From: Microglena sp. YARC
Taxonomy: Eukaryota > Chlorophyta > Chlorophyceae > Chlamydomonadales > Chlamydomonadaceae
Direction: 5' to 3'
Assembly: GCA_022414725.1 (NCBI GenBank)
Contig: CM039464.1
Coordinates: 49,893,781 to 49,957,780 of the forward strand
Length of the DNA: 64,000 bases
The position numbers and the translations under genes were made by a program. Within the stretch, counting starts at the first letter, position 1. Every line of letters begins with the position of its first letter. This document shows positions 1 to 9,094 of this stretch, in pieces. The notes under the pieces are model-generated. The model was not told the origin of the DNA. It was given only the letters and a program-made list of their open reading frames with translations, and did not search any database.

Positions 1-751
1 ATTCCCACAACTGACTTCACCAACTCTCCCCTCACCCACCACCAAATCCTGAATCTGACCCCCAGCGCCCAACATGCCAAACCCGCTTTCCCTCCTGTTT
101 TCAGAAACCTAGCCAGCTCGACACAGAGCGTATAGGTTGTTCCCCGGACCCCTTCAACTGACTCAACCAACTCTCCCCTCACCCACCACCAAATCCTGAA
201 CCTGACCCCCATCACCCGACATGCCAAACCTGCTTTCCCTCCTGTTTCCACACACCTTGCCAGCTCTACTCAGAGAGCATAGGTTGTTACCCCAACCCAC
301 CCAACTGACTCAATCAACTCTCCCCTCAACCACCACCAAATCCTAAACCTGACCCCCATCACCCGACATGCCAAACCTGCTTTCCCTCCTGTTTCCACAC
401 ACCTCGCCAGCTCTACTCAGAGCACATAGGTTGTTACCCCAACCCCCCCAACTGACTCAACCAACTCTCCCCTCACCCACCACCAAATCCTGAACCTGGA
501 CCCCAACGCTTGACATACCAAACCCGCTTTCCCTCCTGTTTTAGAAACCTAGTCAGCTGTACTAAGAGCACATAGGTTGTTACCCCCCCCCCCTTACCCA
601 CCCCAACTGACTCAACCAACTCTCCTCTCACCCGTGACCAAATCCTTAACCTGACCAAATCCTTAACCTGACCAAATCCTTAACCTGACCAAATCCTTAA
701 CCTGACCCCCAACACCCAACATGCCAAATCCGCTTTTCCTCCTGTTTTCAG
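1..751 (+). repeat. ~146-bp tandem array built from the 5' edge of gene A exon 1
   Basis: Four complete units and a last, longer one contain the same series: CAACTCTCCCCTCACC, ACCAAATCCT, a polypyrimidine stretch ending near TTTTCAG, then AAACCTAGCCAGCT. The last copy of TTTTCAG (ends at 751) is the acceptor of gene A exon 1, and the bases after it are coding. Earlier units (near 96, 240, 389 and 535) repeat the acceptor and about 40 exon bases, with some AG dinucleotides lost (TTTCCACACACC). The final unit also carries a small internal expansion of ACCAAATCCTTAACCTG at 640-705. I read this as intron sequence made by tandem duplication across the splice acceptor. Confidence 0.8.
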
Positions 752-926
752 AAACCTAGCCAGCTGTATTCAGAGCAAGTGGAGTGTTACCCCGACCCAC
801 AAACCAACCCAACCGACCCTTTGGAGGTGCAAAGCTCGAGTCCACGGCCCGATGCTGTGAGAGTTGCCTTAACCCCCTTTCTGGCACATAACAAGTTCAG
901 AAAGAAGTACAAGTGGATGCTGTACG
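752..926 (+). CDS. Gene A exon 1 of those seen (up to YKWMLYG)
   Basis: The acceptor TTTTCAG ends at 751; the donor is G|GTGAGT at 927. It encodes 58 codons plus one base, reading KPSQLYSEQVECYPDPQ at the start and FRKKYKWMLYG at the end. In GT31 fringe-like proteins the phrase Y.W..YG directly precedes the acidic DDDT motif, which is what exon 2 supplies. Coding is open through the exon, and 3'-edge copies follow in the intron. Confidence 0.8.
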
Positions 927-3900
927 GTGAGTTGTGCGGTGCGCAGCCTCATGGCAGCTCCCTGGGCAAGTCACTGTGCTACACCCAAATATTTCAGCAG
1001 TTATGAACAGCTGAATGTGTCAGCTTCAAGGTGCACTCTCAGATTACTCTAGGTTTGGCTAAATAGCCAGTCAGGGGAGCTGCCTAGAAGCTGCTGATCG
1101 TAGATGCTGTGAGAGTTGCCTTCACCCCCTTTTCGGCTCAAAACAATTTCAGAAGAAAGTACAAGTTCAGAAAAAGTACAACTGGATGCTGTACGGTGAG
1201 CTGTACCCTTCAGAAAGAAGTACAAATGGATGCTCAACAGTGAGTCGCGCCTTCACCCTAAACAGTAATGGTAATAACAATAACAATGTTACTTTTTCTT
1301 TTGGCCCTCAACAGTAATAACAATAAGAATGTTCCTTTTTCTTTTGGACCTGAATAGTAATAACAATAACAATTTTGCTTTTTTCTTTTGAAGCCCTTCC
1401 TATCACGGTTGGGCAAATCTCTTTAGCCTATTTGGCCTACCCCCAGACTGTAACATAGATACAGCAATAGCAAAAACAAAATCCTCGCCTCCCACACTCT
1501 ACCCAACCACCATACTCCTCCCCCTCATTCAAATTCGTTGTACTAAATTACTCTCATAGAACTCTACTATTGTAAACTACTATGAAAGTGATTTTAATCT
1601 CGCAAATGACAATTACCATATATGACAAATATCACAAATGAAAAATACCACAAAATGTGTTGGTTTTAACTTGTAAAAAACGAATGGTGATTCTCGATGT
1701 AGCCTGGCTTGTAAAACTCGCGTACAAATCCAACCAAGCCCCCTTAGTGAAACTAAAAACATCACCAGAACAAAAACCAGAACAAGAACAACAAATGGAA
1801 CAAAAACTAGAACAAGAACATGAACAAATCCTAATTGTCTGCTCAGGTGGGTTTTAAATGGAGGGGTTTTAAACTTTTTAAAACTTGGGTTAAAACTGGG
1901 TTTAAATGGAGGGGTTTAAACTTTAAAAAAAAAAAAAAAACTAATCCTTGCCTGCTCAGGAGAGGATGACACCGTGTTCTTCTTGGAAGGTGTCCAGAAG
2001 CTGCTATCCAGAATGGATCCTGAGCAGCCTGTGGCACTGACAGACCACTTCTGGTGGGTGGCATTATATGTCTCTGTCTATTGATATATTAGATAGCATT
2101 ATATGTCTCTGGTGGTATTGATATATATGGTGGCATTATATGTCTCTGGTGGTATTGATATATATGGTGGCATTATATGTCTCTGTCTATTGATATATTG
2201 GGTGGCATTATATGTCTCTGTATATTGATACATCCATGGATGGACGGGTGGATGCACCCACTTCCGTGTACCGGAGCCACCGTCGCAATAAAAGCAATGT
2301 TTGTGATAACCCGCCCATGCCGCAAGGAGGGCCTCTACCACTGGTTCCATGCATCCCAATTTGACAGCGACACACTCCCTTGCATGTGTGTGTTTGCCCT
2401 TACCTCCATGTGCTCCGACACACAGCTCATAATATGAGCAGCGTGTAACCTGACCCGCCCATGCCACAGGGGGGCCTGTACCAGTGCTACCTTGCACCCC
2501 AATCCGGCGGGGGTACACAGCATTGCATGTAACGCCTACCCGAGCACCTACCTGCCTAAACTAACCTGCCCTTGCCACAAGGGGGGCCTGTACTAGTGCT
2601 CCCTTGCTCCCCAATCCGGTGGGAGGGGGGAAGCTACCCTCCAGTGAGCTAGCATCCACAAGCCAGATCTCCTATACCCTAAACCCTAAAACCTAAACCT
2701 ATATCCTTAACCCCAAAACCCTTAACCCTTAACCCTAAACCTCTAAACCCTAAACCCGAGGAGGATCTGGCTTGTGAATGCTAGCTCACTGGAGGGTAGC
2801 TTCCCCCCACCAATCCGGCGGGGATCCGCTCCCTTGCATGTATCGCCTACCTGCCTAAACTAATCTGCCCATGCCACAGGGGGGCCTCTACCACTGATGC
2901 CATGCACCCCAATCCGGCAGCGACCCGCTAGCTTGCATGCAACGCCTACCTGCCTAAACTGACCCGCTCATGCCACAGGGGGGCCTCTACCACGGAGGCG
3001 ATGCACCCCAATCCGGCAGCGACCCGCTAGCTTGCATGCAATGCCTACCTGCCTAAACTGACCCGCTCATGCCACAGGGGGGCCTCTACCACGGAGGCGA
3101 TGCACCCCAATCCGGCAGCGACCTGCTAGCTTGCATGCAACGCCTACCTGCCTAAACTAATCTGCCCATGCCACAGGGGGGCCTCTACCACGGAGGCGAT
3201 GCACCCCAATCCGGCAGCGACCCGCTAGCTTGCATGCAACGCCTACCTGCCTAAACTGACCCGCTCATGCCACAGGGGGGCCTCTACCACGGAGGCGATG
3301 CACCCGAATCCGGCAGCGACCCGCTAGCTTGCATGCAATGCCTACCTGCCTAAACTGACCCGCTCATGCCACACGGGGGCCTCTACCACGGAGGCGATGC
3401 ACCCCAATCCGGCAGCGACCCGCTAGCTTGCATGCAATGCCTACCTGCCTAAAACTGACCCGCTCATGGCCACAGGGGGGCCTCTACCACGGAGGCGATG
3501 CACCCCAATCCGGCAGCGACCCGCTAGCTTGCATGCAACGCCTACCTGCCTAAACTGACCCGCTCATGCCACAGGGGGGCCTCTACCACGGAGGCGATGC
3601 ACCCCAATCCGGCAGCGACCCGCTAGCTTGCATGCAACGCCTACCTGCCTAAACTGACCCGCTCATGCCACAGGGGGGCCTCTACCACGGAGGCGATGCA
3701 CCCCAATCCGGCAGCGACCCGCTAGCTTGCATGCAACGCCTACCTGCCTAAACTGACCCGCTCATGCCACAGGGGGCCTCTACCACGGAGGCGATGCACC
3801 CCAATCCGGCAGCGACCCGCTAGCTTGCATGCAATGCCTACCTGCCTAAACTGACCCGCTCATGCCACAGGGGGGCCTCTACCACGGAGGCGATGCACCC

Positions 3901-6900
3901 CAATCCGGCAGCGACCCGCTAGCTTGCATGCAATGCCTACCTGCCTAAACTGACCCGCTCATGCCACAGGGGGGCCTCTACCACGGAGGCGATGCACCCG
4001 AATCCGGCAGCGACCCGCTAGCTTGCATGCAATGCCTACCTGCCTAAACTAACCCGCTCGTGCCACAGGGGGGCCTCTACCACTGAAGCGATGCACCCCA
4101 ATCCGGCGGGGATCCGCTGTCTTGCGTGTAACGCCTCGTCAAAGCTTTCTGACGAAAAGAGTCTGCACATACCACATCGCGTATGCGGAGGAGTGTGTCG
4201 TGCTGAGTAAGTGGTTTATGTCAGTGGTGGTGGTGATGATGACCTGCTAATCGAACTGTGTGTGCACATACCCCATCGTTTATGTGGAGGAGTTTGTCAT
4301 GTTAAATGATTTATGTTAGTGGTGGTGGTAGTGATGATGGCCTGCTAATCGAACTGTGTGTGCACATACCCCATCGTTTATGTGGAGGAGTTTGTTGTGT
4401 TAAGTGTTTTATGTTAGTGGTGGTGGTAGTGATGATGGCCTGCTAATCGAACTGTGTGTTCACGTACCCCATCGTTTATGTGGAGGAGTTTGTCATGTTA
4501 AGTGTTTTATGTTAGTGGTGGTGGTAGTGATGATGGCCTGCTAATCGAACTGTGTGTTCACATACCCCATCGTTTATGTGGAGGAGTTTGTCATGTTAAG
4601 TGTTTTATGTTAGTGGTGGTGGTAGTGATGATGGCCTGCTAATCGAACTGTGTGTGCACGTACCCCATCGTTTATGTGGAGGAGTTTGTCGTGTTAGGTG
4701 TTTTATGTCAGTGGTGGTGCTGAGTAAGTGGTTTATGTTAGAAATGGTGGTGATGATGACCTTCTAGTCAAACTGTGTCTGCACATACACCATCGCGTAT
4801 GCTCGGGAGCTTGCAGTGTTGAGTAAGTGGTTTACAGTACTGTTGGTGGTGATGAGAAGTTGGGGAGGACAAGTTCTAAGCAGCGTCGCCTGCGACGCTA
4901 AAAAATGGCGGAGAGTGATCGCGAGGAAGCGACAGGTGGCAACGGAAGCGAGTTAGTTACGAGACCGTTGGCTGACGTGTCAGGCTTCATCACGGTCAGC
5001 GGTCAGACGGACGAACGGACAAATGGGCAACACTGGGGGCTCCCGCCCCCAGAAGGGGGGGCTCCGCCAAAAATATGAAAGATGGGGATGAGGGGGGGGG
5101 GGGGGGGGAATCATTTCATTTGTTGTTTCGTTTTGTTTTACTTATGTGTTAGCTTATTCATTCATTCACTCACTTATTCACTCAATCGCTTTCTCGCTCA
5201 TTCACTCATCTACCCAGTAACTCGCTTGCTCACTCACCCACTCACTATTATATTCAAGATTAAGCTCGGGAGTCACTCACTCACTCATACACTACGTCAT
5301 CCACACAGGATCATGTGGAAAAGCCAAGTCTCAACACCATGCCAATCATCAGCCATACATGTGCACAAGCCAAGTCTCAACACCATGCCAACCATCAGCC
5401 ATACATGTGCACAAGCCAAGTCTCAACACCATGCCAACCATCAGCCATACATGTGCACAAGCCAAGTCTCAACACCATGCCAACCATCAGCCATACATGT
5501 GCACAAGCCAAGTCTCAACACCATGCCAACCATCAGCCATACATGTGCACAAGCCAAGTCTCAACACCATGCCAACCATCAGCCATACATGTGCACAAGC
5601 CAAGTCTCAACACCATGCCAACCATCAGCCATACATGTGCACAAGCCAAGTCTCAACACCATGCCAACCATCAGCCATACATGTGCACAAGCCAAGTCTC
5701 AACACCATGCCAACCATCAGCCATACATGTGCACAAGCCAAGTCTCAACACCATGCCAACCATCAGCCATACATGTGCACAAGCCAAGTCTCAACACCAT
5801 GCCAACCATCAGCCATACATGTGCACAAGCCAAGTCTCAACACCATGCCAACCATCAGCCATACATGTGCACAAGCCAAGTCTCAACACCATGCCAACCA
5901 TCAGCCATACATGTAGGCTCAGGCATCATCTTCATCGCAGCCATACTGGATCCATTAATGTGTTAATGTATTCACTCAGCCAGTCACTCACTCACTCACT
6001 CACTCACTCACTCACTCTCTCACTCATTCTCTCACTCACTCACTCACTCACTCACTCACCCATTCACTCACTCACTCACGCACTCACGCACTCACGCACG
6101 CACGCACTCACGCACTCACTCACTCACTCACTCACTCACCCACTCACTCACTACGTCCTCCACACAGGAACATGTGCACAAGCGAAGACTTGACACCATG
6201 CAAACCATCAGCAGCACACGTAGGATCAGGCATCATCTTCATCGCAGCCATACTGAACCCATTAATGTGTTAATGTATTCTCTCACGCACTCACTCACTC
6301 AGCCACTCGCTCACTCACTACGTCCTCCACATAGGAACATGTGCACAAGCGAAGACTCCACACCATGCAAACCATCAGCAGCACACATAGGATCAGGCAT
6401 CATCTTCAGCGGGTCTTTCCTTGATCAAGTCAGTCTCGAAGAGATGGAGAAGTGCTTGCAGCGATATTTCAAGGCGGGAGAAGGTGCGTGTGTTTTGCAC
6501 AGTGACTGTGATACACACACATGAATCAAGAGTTAGGCTTGCGGCAATATTTCAAGGCGGGAGAAGGTGCGTGTGTTTTACACGGTGACTGTGATACACA
6601 CACACTTGAATCAAGAGTTAGGCTTGCGGCAATATTTCAAGGCGGGAGAAGGTGCGTGTGTTTTACACGGTGACTGTGATACACACACATGAATGGAGAG
6701 TTAGGCTTGCGGCAATATTTCAAGGCGGGAGAAGGTGCGTGTGTTTTACACGGTGACTGTGATACACACACATGAATGGAGAGTTAGGCTTGCGGCAATA
6801 TTTCAAGGCGGGAGAAGGTGCGTGTGTTTTACACGGTGACTGTGATACACACACACTTGAATGGAGAGTTAGGCTTGCGGCAATATTTCAAGGCGGGAGA

Positions 6901-7012
6901 AGGTGCGTGTGTTTTACACGGTGACTGTGATACACACACATGAATGGAGAGTTAGGCTTGCAGCAATATTTCAAGGCGGGAGAAGGTGCGTGTGTTTTAC
7001 ACGGTGACTGTG

Positions 7013-7048
<36 letters not shown>

Positions 7049-7459
7049 GCCTCATATGCATGTTCTTATCTAGCTAATGTACCCCAAGACTGCAAGATAC
7101 AAACACTCGTGTTACATTTGTCATGTATGAAGCATAATACAATAAACTTGTGTCATGTATAACATAATCCAATCAAATTGTGTCGACGTGTTTCATGTAT
7201 AAAGTATAATAAAATATACATGTGTCATGCATAAAATATAATAAAATAAACATGTGTCATGAATAAAATAGAATAAAATAAACATGTGTCATGTATAAAA
7301 TAGAATAAAATAAACTTGTGTCATTTATAAAATAAAAAACCAAAAACATGTGTCATGTAACAAATATCATACAATAAACATGTGTAATTTATATAAATAA
7401 TAAAATAAACTTGTGTCGTGTGCAAAAGCAGTAGTCAAAATGTGTCATGTATACAAATA

Positions 7460-7504
<45 letters not shown>

Positions 7505-9094
7505 CAAAAATGCGGCATGTATATAAAATAATAAAATAAACATGTGTCATGCATAAAAATAATAATCTTGTGTCATGTTATTCATGTATAAACAAACAAG
7601 ACTGCAAGACACATACACGCTTGTCACATGTTACACATACCTCGCGGATATTTGCATATCTGGCCGCCATAGCTTTTATTTTCGGCTACGAACATCACTG
7701 TAACACAAACGCAGGGCCCCCGTCTGTAAAGTGATTGTTTGGGGTTCAGCCCATCAGTGCTTTTTAATTATAACCCCCTTTGTCATGGTTGGGCAAGTCC
7801 CTTTAGCTTATTTGGTCTACCCCTTGACTGTAACAACATACGTACATACATACATACATGCATACAAACATACATACGTACATACATACATACATACATA
7901 CGTACATACATACATGCATACATACATACGTACATACATACATACGTACATACATACATACATACATACATACATACATACATACGTACGTACATACATA
8001 CATGCATATATACATACATACATACATACGTACATACATACACACATACATACATACAAACATACATACATACATACATACATGCATACATACATGCATA
8101 CATACATACATGCATACATACATACATACATACGTACATACATACATACATACATACATACATACATACATACATACATACATACATACAGTGTTACTGA
8201 ACATGCTACAGGGCCAAGGTTGATGAGCATGTGTTTATTGGAGCAGAACTTGGGCTTCACAGACCCTGGCGTGTGGATGCAGCACAAGGACCTGCAGTAC
8301 ATGATTTTTGTGAGTCACCCAGTGCTTGTCCACTCTCTTTTATGCAGTACAATTTTATTTGTGAGTTGCCTAGCGTTTCTTCACTCTTTTTTATGCAGTC
8401 CACTGCAGTACAAGTTTTTTTTGTGAGTCACCCAGTGTTTGTTCACTACTTTGCGTGTATTGCCTTGGGCGTGCAGATGGATGGTGCTAGGGAAGTGGGC
8501 TGACCACTGATCATTTTGGGGGGCTTATAAGTGTGTATTTTCAGTGTAAGTGCATTATAGGGGGCTGCATGTATCTTACAGCCCAGGGGTGGCCACAGAA
8601 GCCTCCTTGCCTCTCAGGGGGAACTGGTCTACTTCTCTGCCCTACACTGCAATTTGGGGGGGTCTTCGGCACCCTTCTATTTGGCTTATGAGGGTGTATT
8701 CTGGGTGTATAAGGGTGCCCTAGGAGTGTAGAAAACATACTCACCTTCTCATCATAAGCTTCATTTTTTGTTTACATTTTATTTGGCCTTTTACTGCTTA
8801 TAAGGGTGTATTCTGGGTGTATAAGGGTGCCGTAGGGGTGCTGCAGGGATGCAGAAAAGGGTGCAGACAGCGCTCCCTTAATACCACCCCCCACCAGGCG
8901 TTATCATTATTATATTCACTAAGGCAGATTTTCACTTGGCTCCATGCAGAACCCCCCTTGCCTCTCTGGGGGACCTGATCTACTCCGATCGATTGCTGGT
9001 GGCCAGTGCGATGGCGCGTGTCAGCATTCTCTGCAGCATGCTGTATCTGGTCAAGTGAGCTCTGAAGGCTTTGCTCCAGGCCCTCTCACTGCAG
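752..9094 (+). CDS. Fringe/DUF604-like glycosyltransferase (GT31 type), six exons seen, both ends incomplete
   Basis: Gene A. Exons: 752-926, 1960-2053, 4069-4206, 6335-6483, 8212-8309, 8950-9094, about 266 codons in all. Every junction has GT..AG, and codons split by introns are completed correctly (phases 1, 2, 2, 1, 0). Seen in the protein: YKWMLYG joined to EDDTVFF, the acidic metal and nucleotide-sugar binding motif of fringe-like transferases; DHFW; HPNPAGIRCLACN with a CxxC pair; GSGIIFSG; GFTDPG; and GQCDGAC near the end. This order matches the DUF604/fringe family, Golgi membrane enzymes that transfer a sugar from a nucleotide-sugar donor. Acceptor and donor specificity cannot be told. 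The N-terminal signal anchor lies upstream of the window. The last exon boundary is the least certain. Introns consist almost wholly of tandem arrays derived from exon edges plus small insertions. Confidence 0.8.
927..1250 (+). repeat. 3'-edge copies of gene A exon 1 with splice donors
   Basis: Two further copies of the exon end plus donor follow the real one: TACAACTGGATGCTGTACG then GTGAGC (donor at 1197), and TACAAATGGATGCTCAACA then GTGAGT (donor at 1241). A longer stretch from 1103 (GATGCTGTGAGAGTTGCCTT) also repeats exon sequence from 851 on. The copies are diverged but keep GTGAG. Confidence 0.8.
1045..1102 (+). repeat. Short dispersed repeat (AGCTGCCTAGAAGCTGCT family)
   Basis: GTTTGGCTAAATAGCCAG followed by AGCTGCCTAGAAGCTGCT. 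Relatives occur on either strand near 52890, 53035, 54745, 54855 and 56490 and inside the 116-bp array of gene B, always in introns or flanks. Its class is unknown. Confidence 0.6.
1376..1462 (+). repeat. Dispersed repeat D, partial copy
   Basis: Shares AAGCCCTTCCTATCACGG, TTGGGCAA and CCTATTTGGCCTACCCC with copies at 7.7, 11.3, 12.1, 25.2, 49.8, 50.3, 52.6 and 54.5 kb. Most copies end in ACTGTAACATAC and run into a (CATA)n tract. It is probably the 3' end of a retroposon, class unresolved. Preceded at 1260-1370 by three AACAGTAATAACAATAA units. Confidence 0.7.
1463..1959 (+). other. Intron remainder before gene A exon 2
   Basis: AT-rich and simple, with three TTTTAAATGGAGGGGTTT units at 1853-1925 and an A-run at 1925-1940. 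A copy of the exon 2 acceptor (CTGCTCAGG near 1840) precedes the true one (CTGCTCAG ending 1959). No other gene is seen. Confidence 0.5.
1960..2053 (+). CDS. Gene A exon 2: EDDTVFF catalytic motif
   Basis: Acceptor CTGCTCAG ends at 1959, donor TG|GTGGGT at 2054. Two bases finish the Gly codon begun in exon 1. The 30 codons that follow read EDDTVFFLEGVQKLLSR, DPEQPVALTDHF, and two bases left over that become Trp with the first base of exon 3. The DDT triad is the metal-binding motif of GT31 fringe-like enzymes; here the first Asp of the usual DDD is Glu. Confidence 0.85.
2054..2240 (+). repeat. ~50-bp tandem repeats starting at the exon 2 donor
   Basis: GGTGGCATTATATGTCTCTG plus a TATTGATATAT spacer is repeated four to five times, starting in the donor of exon 2 itself. 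Several units contain CTCTGGTGGTATTG, which resembles the exon end/donor CTTCTG|GTGGGTGGC. Confidence 0.6.
2280..4068 (+). repeat. ~98-bp tandem array, 5'-edge copies of gene A exon 3
   Basis: About fourteen units. Each holds TGCCACAG (acceptor), GGGGGCCTCTACCAC, ATGCACCCCAATCCGGC, a CTTGCATG segment and a ~35-bp intronic spacer (CCTACCTGCCTAAACTGACC). The last acceptor, ending at 4068, opens the real exon 3, which begins with the same bases. The units between 2940 and 4030 are almost identical, so the expansion there is recent. The first units (2283-2560) are the most diverged. The array is interrupted by the insertion at 2620-2810. Confidence 0.85.
2620..2810. mobile_element. MITE-like insertion with inverted ends around telomere-like repeats
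   Basis: Near-perfect inverted repeats of about 50 bp (GAAGCTACCCTCCAGTGAGC on the left, its complement on the right) enclose degenerate CCCTAAA tracts (2676-2758). CAATCCGG stands on both sides (2612-2619 and 2811-2818), an 8-bp target-site duplication as hAT-type elements make. No transposase is present. It sits inside one unit of the 98-bp array. Confidence 0.75.
4069..4206 (+). CDS. Gene A exon 3: HPNPAGIRCLAC
   Basis: Acceptor TGCCACAG ends at 4068; donor GA|GTAAGT at 4207. One base completes Trp from exon 2, 45 codons follow (ASTTEAMHPNPAGIRCLACN ... CGGVCRA), and two bases GA go on to exon 4 to make Glu. The HPN...C..C stretch matches the cysteine-containing segment after the catalytic motif in DUF604 proteins. 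Amplified edges lie on both sides. Confidence 0.8.
4207..4850 (+). repeat. ~101-bp tandem array, 3'-edge copies of gene A exon 3
   Basis: Six to seven units each repeat the exon end (GCACATACCCCATCGTTTATG, GGAGGAGTTTGTC) followed by a donor-like GTTAAGTG or GTAAGTG and an intronic part (GTGGTGGTAGTGATGATGG). The real exon end is at 4206; the last unit near 4770-4830 keeps GAGTAAGTGG. Confidence 0.8.
4851..5080. other. Unassigned intronic insertion with palindromes
   Basis: Not related to the arrays around it. It has a short palindrome AGCGTCGC-CT-GCGACGCT (4880-4900) and a second hairpin-prone stretch, GGGGGCTCCCGCCCCC, near 5035. No coding signal is seen. A G-run follows at 5091-5108. Confidence 0.35.
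5200..6334 (+). repeat. 5'-edge copies of gene A exon 4, including a 46-bp array
   Basis: Pseudo-exon starts with acceptor CCACACAG lie at 5309 and 6168; the true one (CCACATAG) opens exon 4 at 6335. All three are followed by bases like ACATGTGCACAAGCGAAGAC, ACCATGCAAACCATCAGC. Within the first copy a 46-bp subunit has expanded to about 13 perfect or near-perfect copies (5355-5915). Because 46 is not a multiple of three, this makes long repetitive reading frames without biological meaning. The copies are separated by (CACT)n runs (5990-6150, 6285-6320). Confidence 0.85.
6335..6483 (+). CDS. Gene A exon 4: GSGIIFSG
   Basis: Acceptor ACATAG ends at 6334; donor G|GTGCGT at 6484. The first base completes Glu with exon 3; 49 codons follow, including CTSEDSTPCKPSAAH, GSGIIFSGSFLDQVSLEEME and LQRYFKAGE, and one base is left for exon 5. 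The G.G..FS.....S.E.ME.C pattern is a hallmark of fringe-like GT31 proteins, just before the GD...C.....G...TDPG segment. Confidence 0.85.
6484..7020 (+). repeat. ~84-bp tandem array, 3'-edge copies of gene A exon 4
   Basis: Six copies after the real junction. Each has the exon end CAATATTTCAAGGCGGGAG then AAGGTGCGTGTG (donor GTGCGT kept in all), then ACGGTGACTGTGATACACAC and a spacer. The final copy runs into (CA)n at 7017-7046. Confidence 0.9.
7047..7712 (+). repeat. AT-rich imperfect repeats and (ATT)n
   Basis: Units of about 35-40 bp built on ATAAACATGTGTCATGTATA repeat from 7100 to 7560, with an (ATT)n tract at 7460-7503. No gene is seen; this is intron of gene A. Confidence 0.6.
7713..7838 (+). 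repeat. Dispersed repeat D, copy with tetranucleotide tail
   Basis: CGTCTGTAAAGTGATTGTTT, GGTTGGGCAAGTCCCTTTAGC, then GACTGTAACA, running straight into the TACA tract. Same family as the other D copies; orientation +. Confidence 0.7.
7838..8189 (+). repeat. (TACA)n microsatellite
   Basis: About 350 bp of TACA/TACG/TGCA variants. It starts exactly at the end of the D repeat and stops 22 bp before the acceptor of gene A exon 5, so it probably grew from the retroposon tail. Confidence 0.9.
8212..8309 (+). CDS. Gene A exon 5: GFTDPG
   Basis: Acceptor GCTACAG ends at 8211; donor TTT|GTGAGT at 8310. Two bases complete Gly with exon 4, then 32 codons: PRLMSMCLLEQNLGFTDPG and VWMQHKDLQYMIF. L..C......GFTDPG is the fringe-like segment after the GSG motif. 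The exon ends in phase 0. Confidence 0.85.
8310..8440 (+). repeat. 3'-edge copies of gene A exon 5
   Basis: Two extra copies of GCAGTACATGATTTTT|GTGAGTCACCCAGTG follow the true junction: GCAGTACAATTTTATTT|GTGAGTTGCC and GCAGTACAAGTTTTTTTT|GTGAGTCACCC. Donors are conserved, exon bases drift. Confidence 0.85.
8588..8645 (+). repeat. 5'-edge copy of gene A exon 6
   Basis: CACAG followed by AAGCCTCCTTGCCTCTC, GGGGGAACTGGTCTACT closely matches the true acceptor and exon start at 8945-8985 (ATGCAG, then AACCCCCCTTGCCTCTC). Around it lie several TATAAGGGTGTATTCTGGG units. Confidence 0.7.
8950..9094 (+). CDS. Gene A exon 6: GQCDGAC, 3' boundary uncertain
   Basis: Acceptor CCATGCAG ends at 8949. In the phase required by exon 5 the frame is open: NPPCLSGGPDLLRSIAGG, QCDGACQHSLQHAVSGQ. 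A G.C...C...L...VS motif near the C-terminus fits my memory of algal fringe-like proteins. Two donors are possible: AA|GTGAGC (exon end 9054) or CTGCAG|GTGTGT (end 9094). Partial copies of GGCTTTGCTCCAGGCCC..CTCACTGCA downstream (9941, 10019, 10497, 10608) favour 9094 by the exon-edge rule. Another frame is hydrophobic and open to a TGA at 9056 but does not fit the phase. Confidence 0.55.

Noticed and set aside
2665..2760. CCCTAAA repeats as a chromosome end
   Set aside because: Degenerate, under 100 bp, enclosed by inverted repeats with a target duplication, with coding sequence on both sides.
5355..5915. Regular 46-bp repeats resembling a CRISPR array and a 294-residue repetitive protein
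   Set aside because: Units are directly adjacent without unique spacers, the genome is eukaryotic, and the unit is a piece of gene A exon 4; the protein is the same DNA read through three frames.
7838..8189. Long frames of IHTY/MYVC repeats on both strands
   Set aside because: They come from a (TACA)n microsatellite, open in all frames.
8477..8503. Mini-exon MDGAREVG with a stop, after an acceptor-like GTGCAG
   Set aside because: It would truncate gene A after exon 5; the exon at 8950 fits the phase and the family's C-terminal cysteine motif better. Not fully excluded.
8950..9056. Hydrophobic alternative frame of exon 6 (SLGDLIYSDRLLVASAMAR)
   Set aside because: It looks protein-like but does not match the phase left by exon 5 and ends in TGA.
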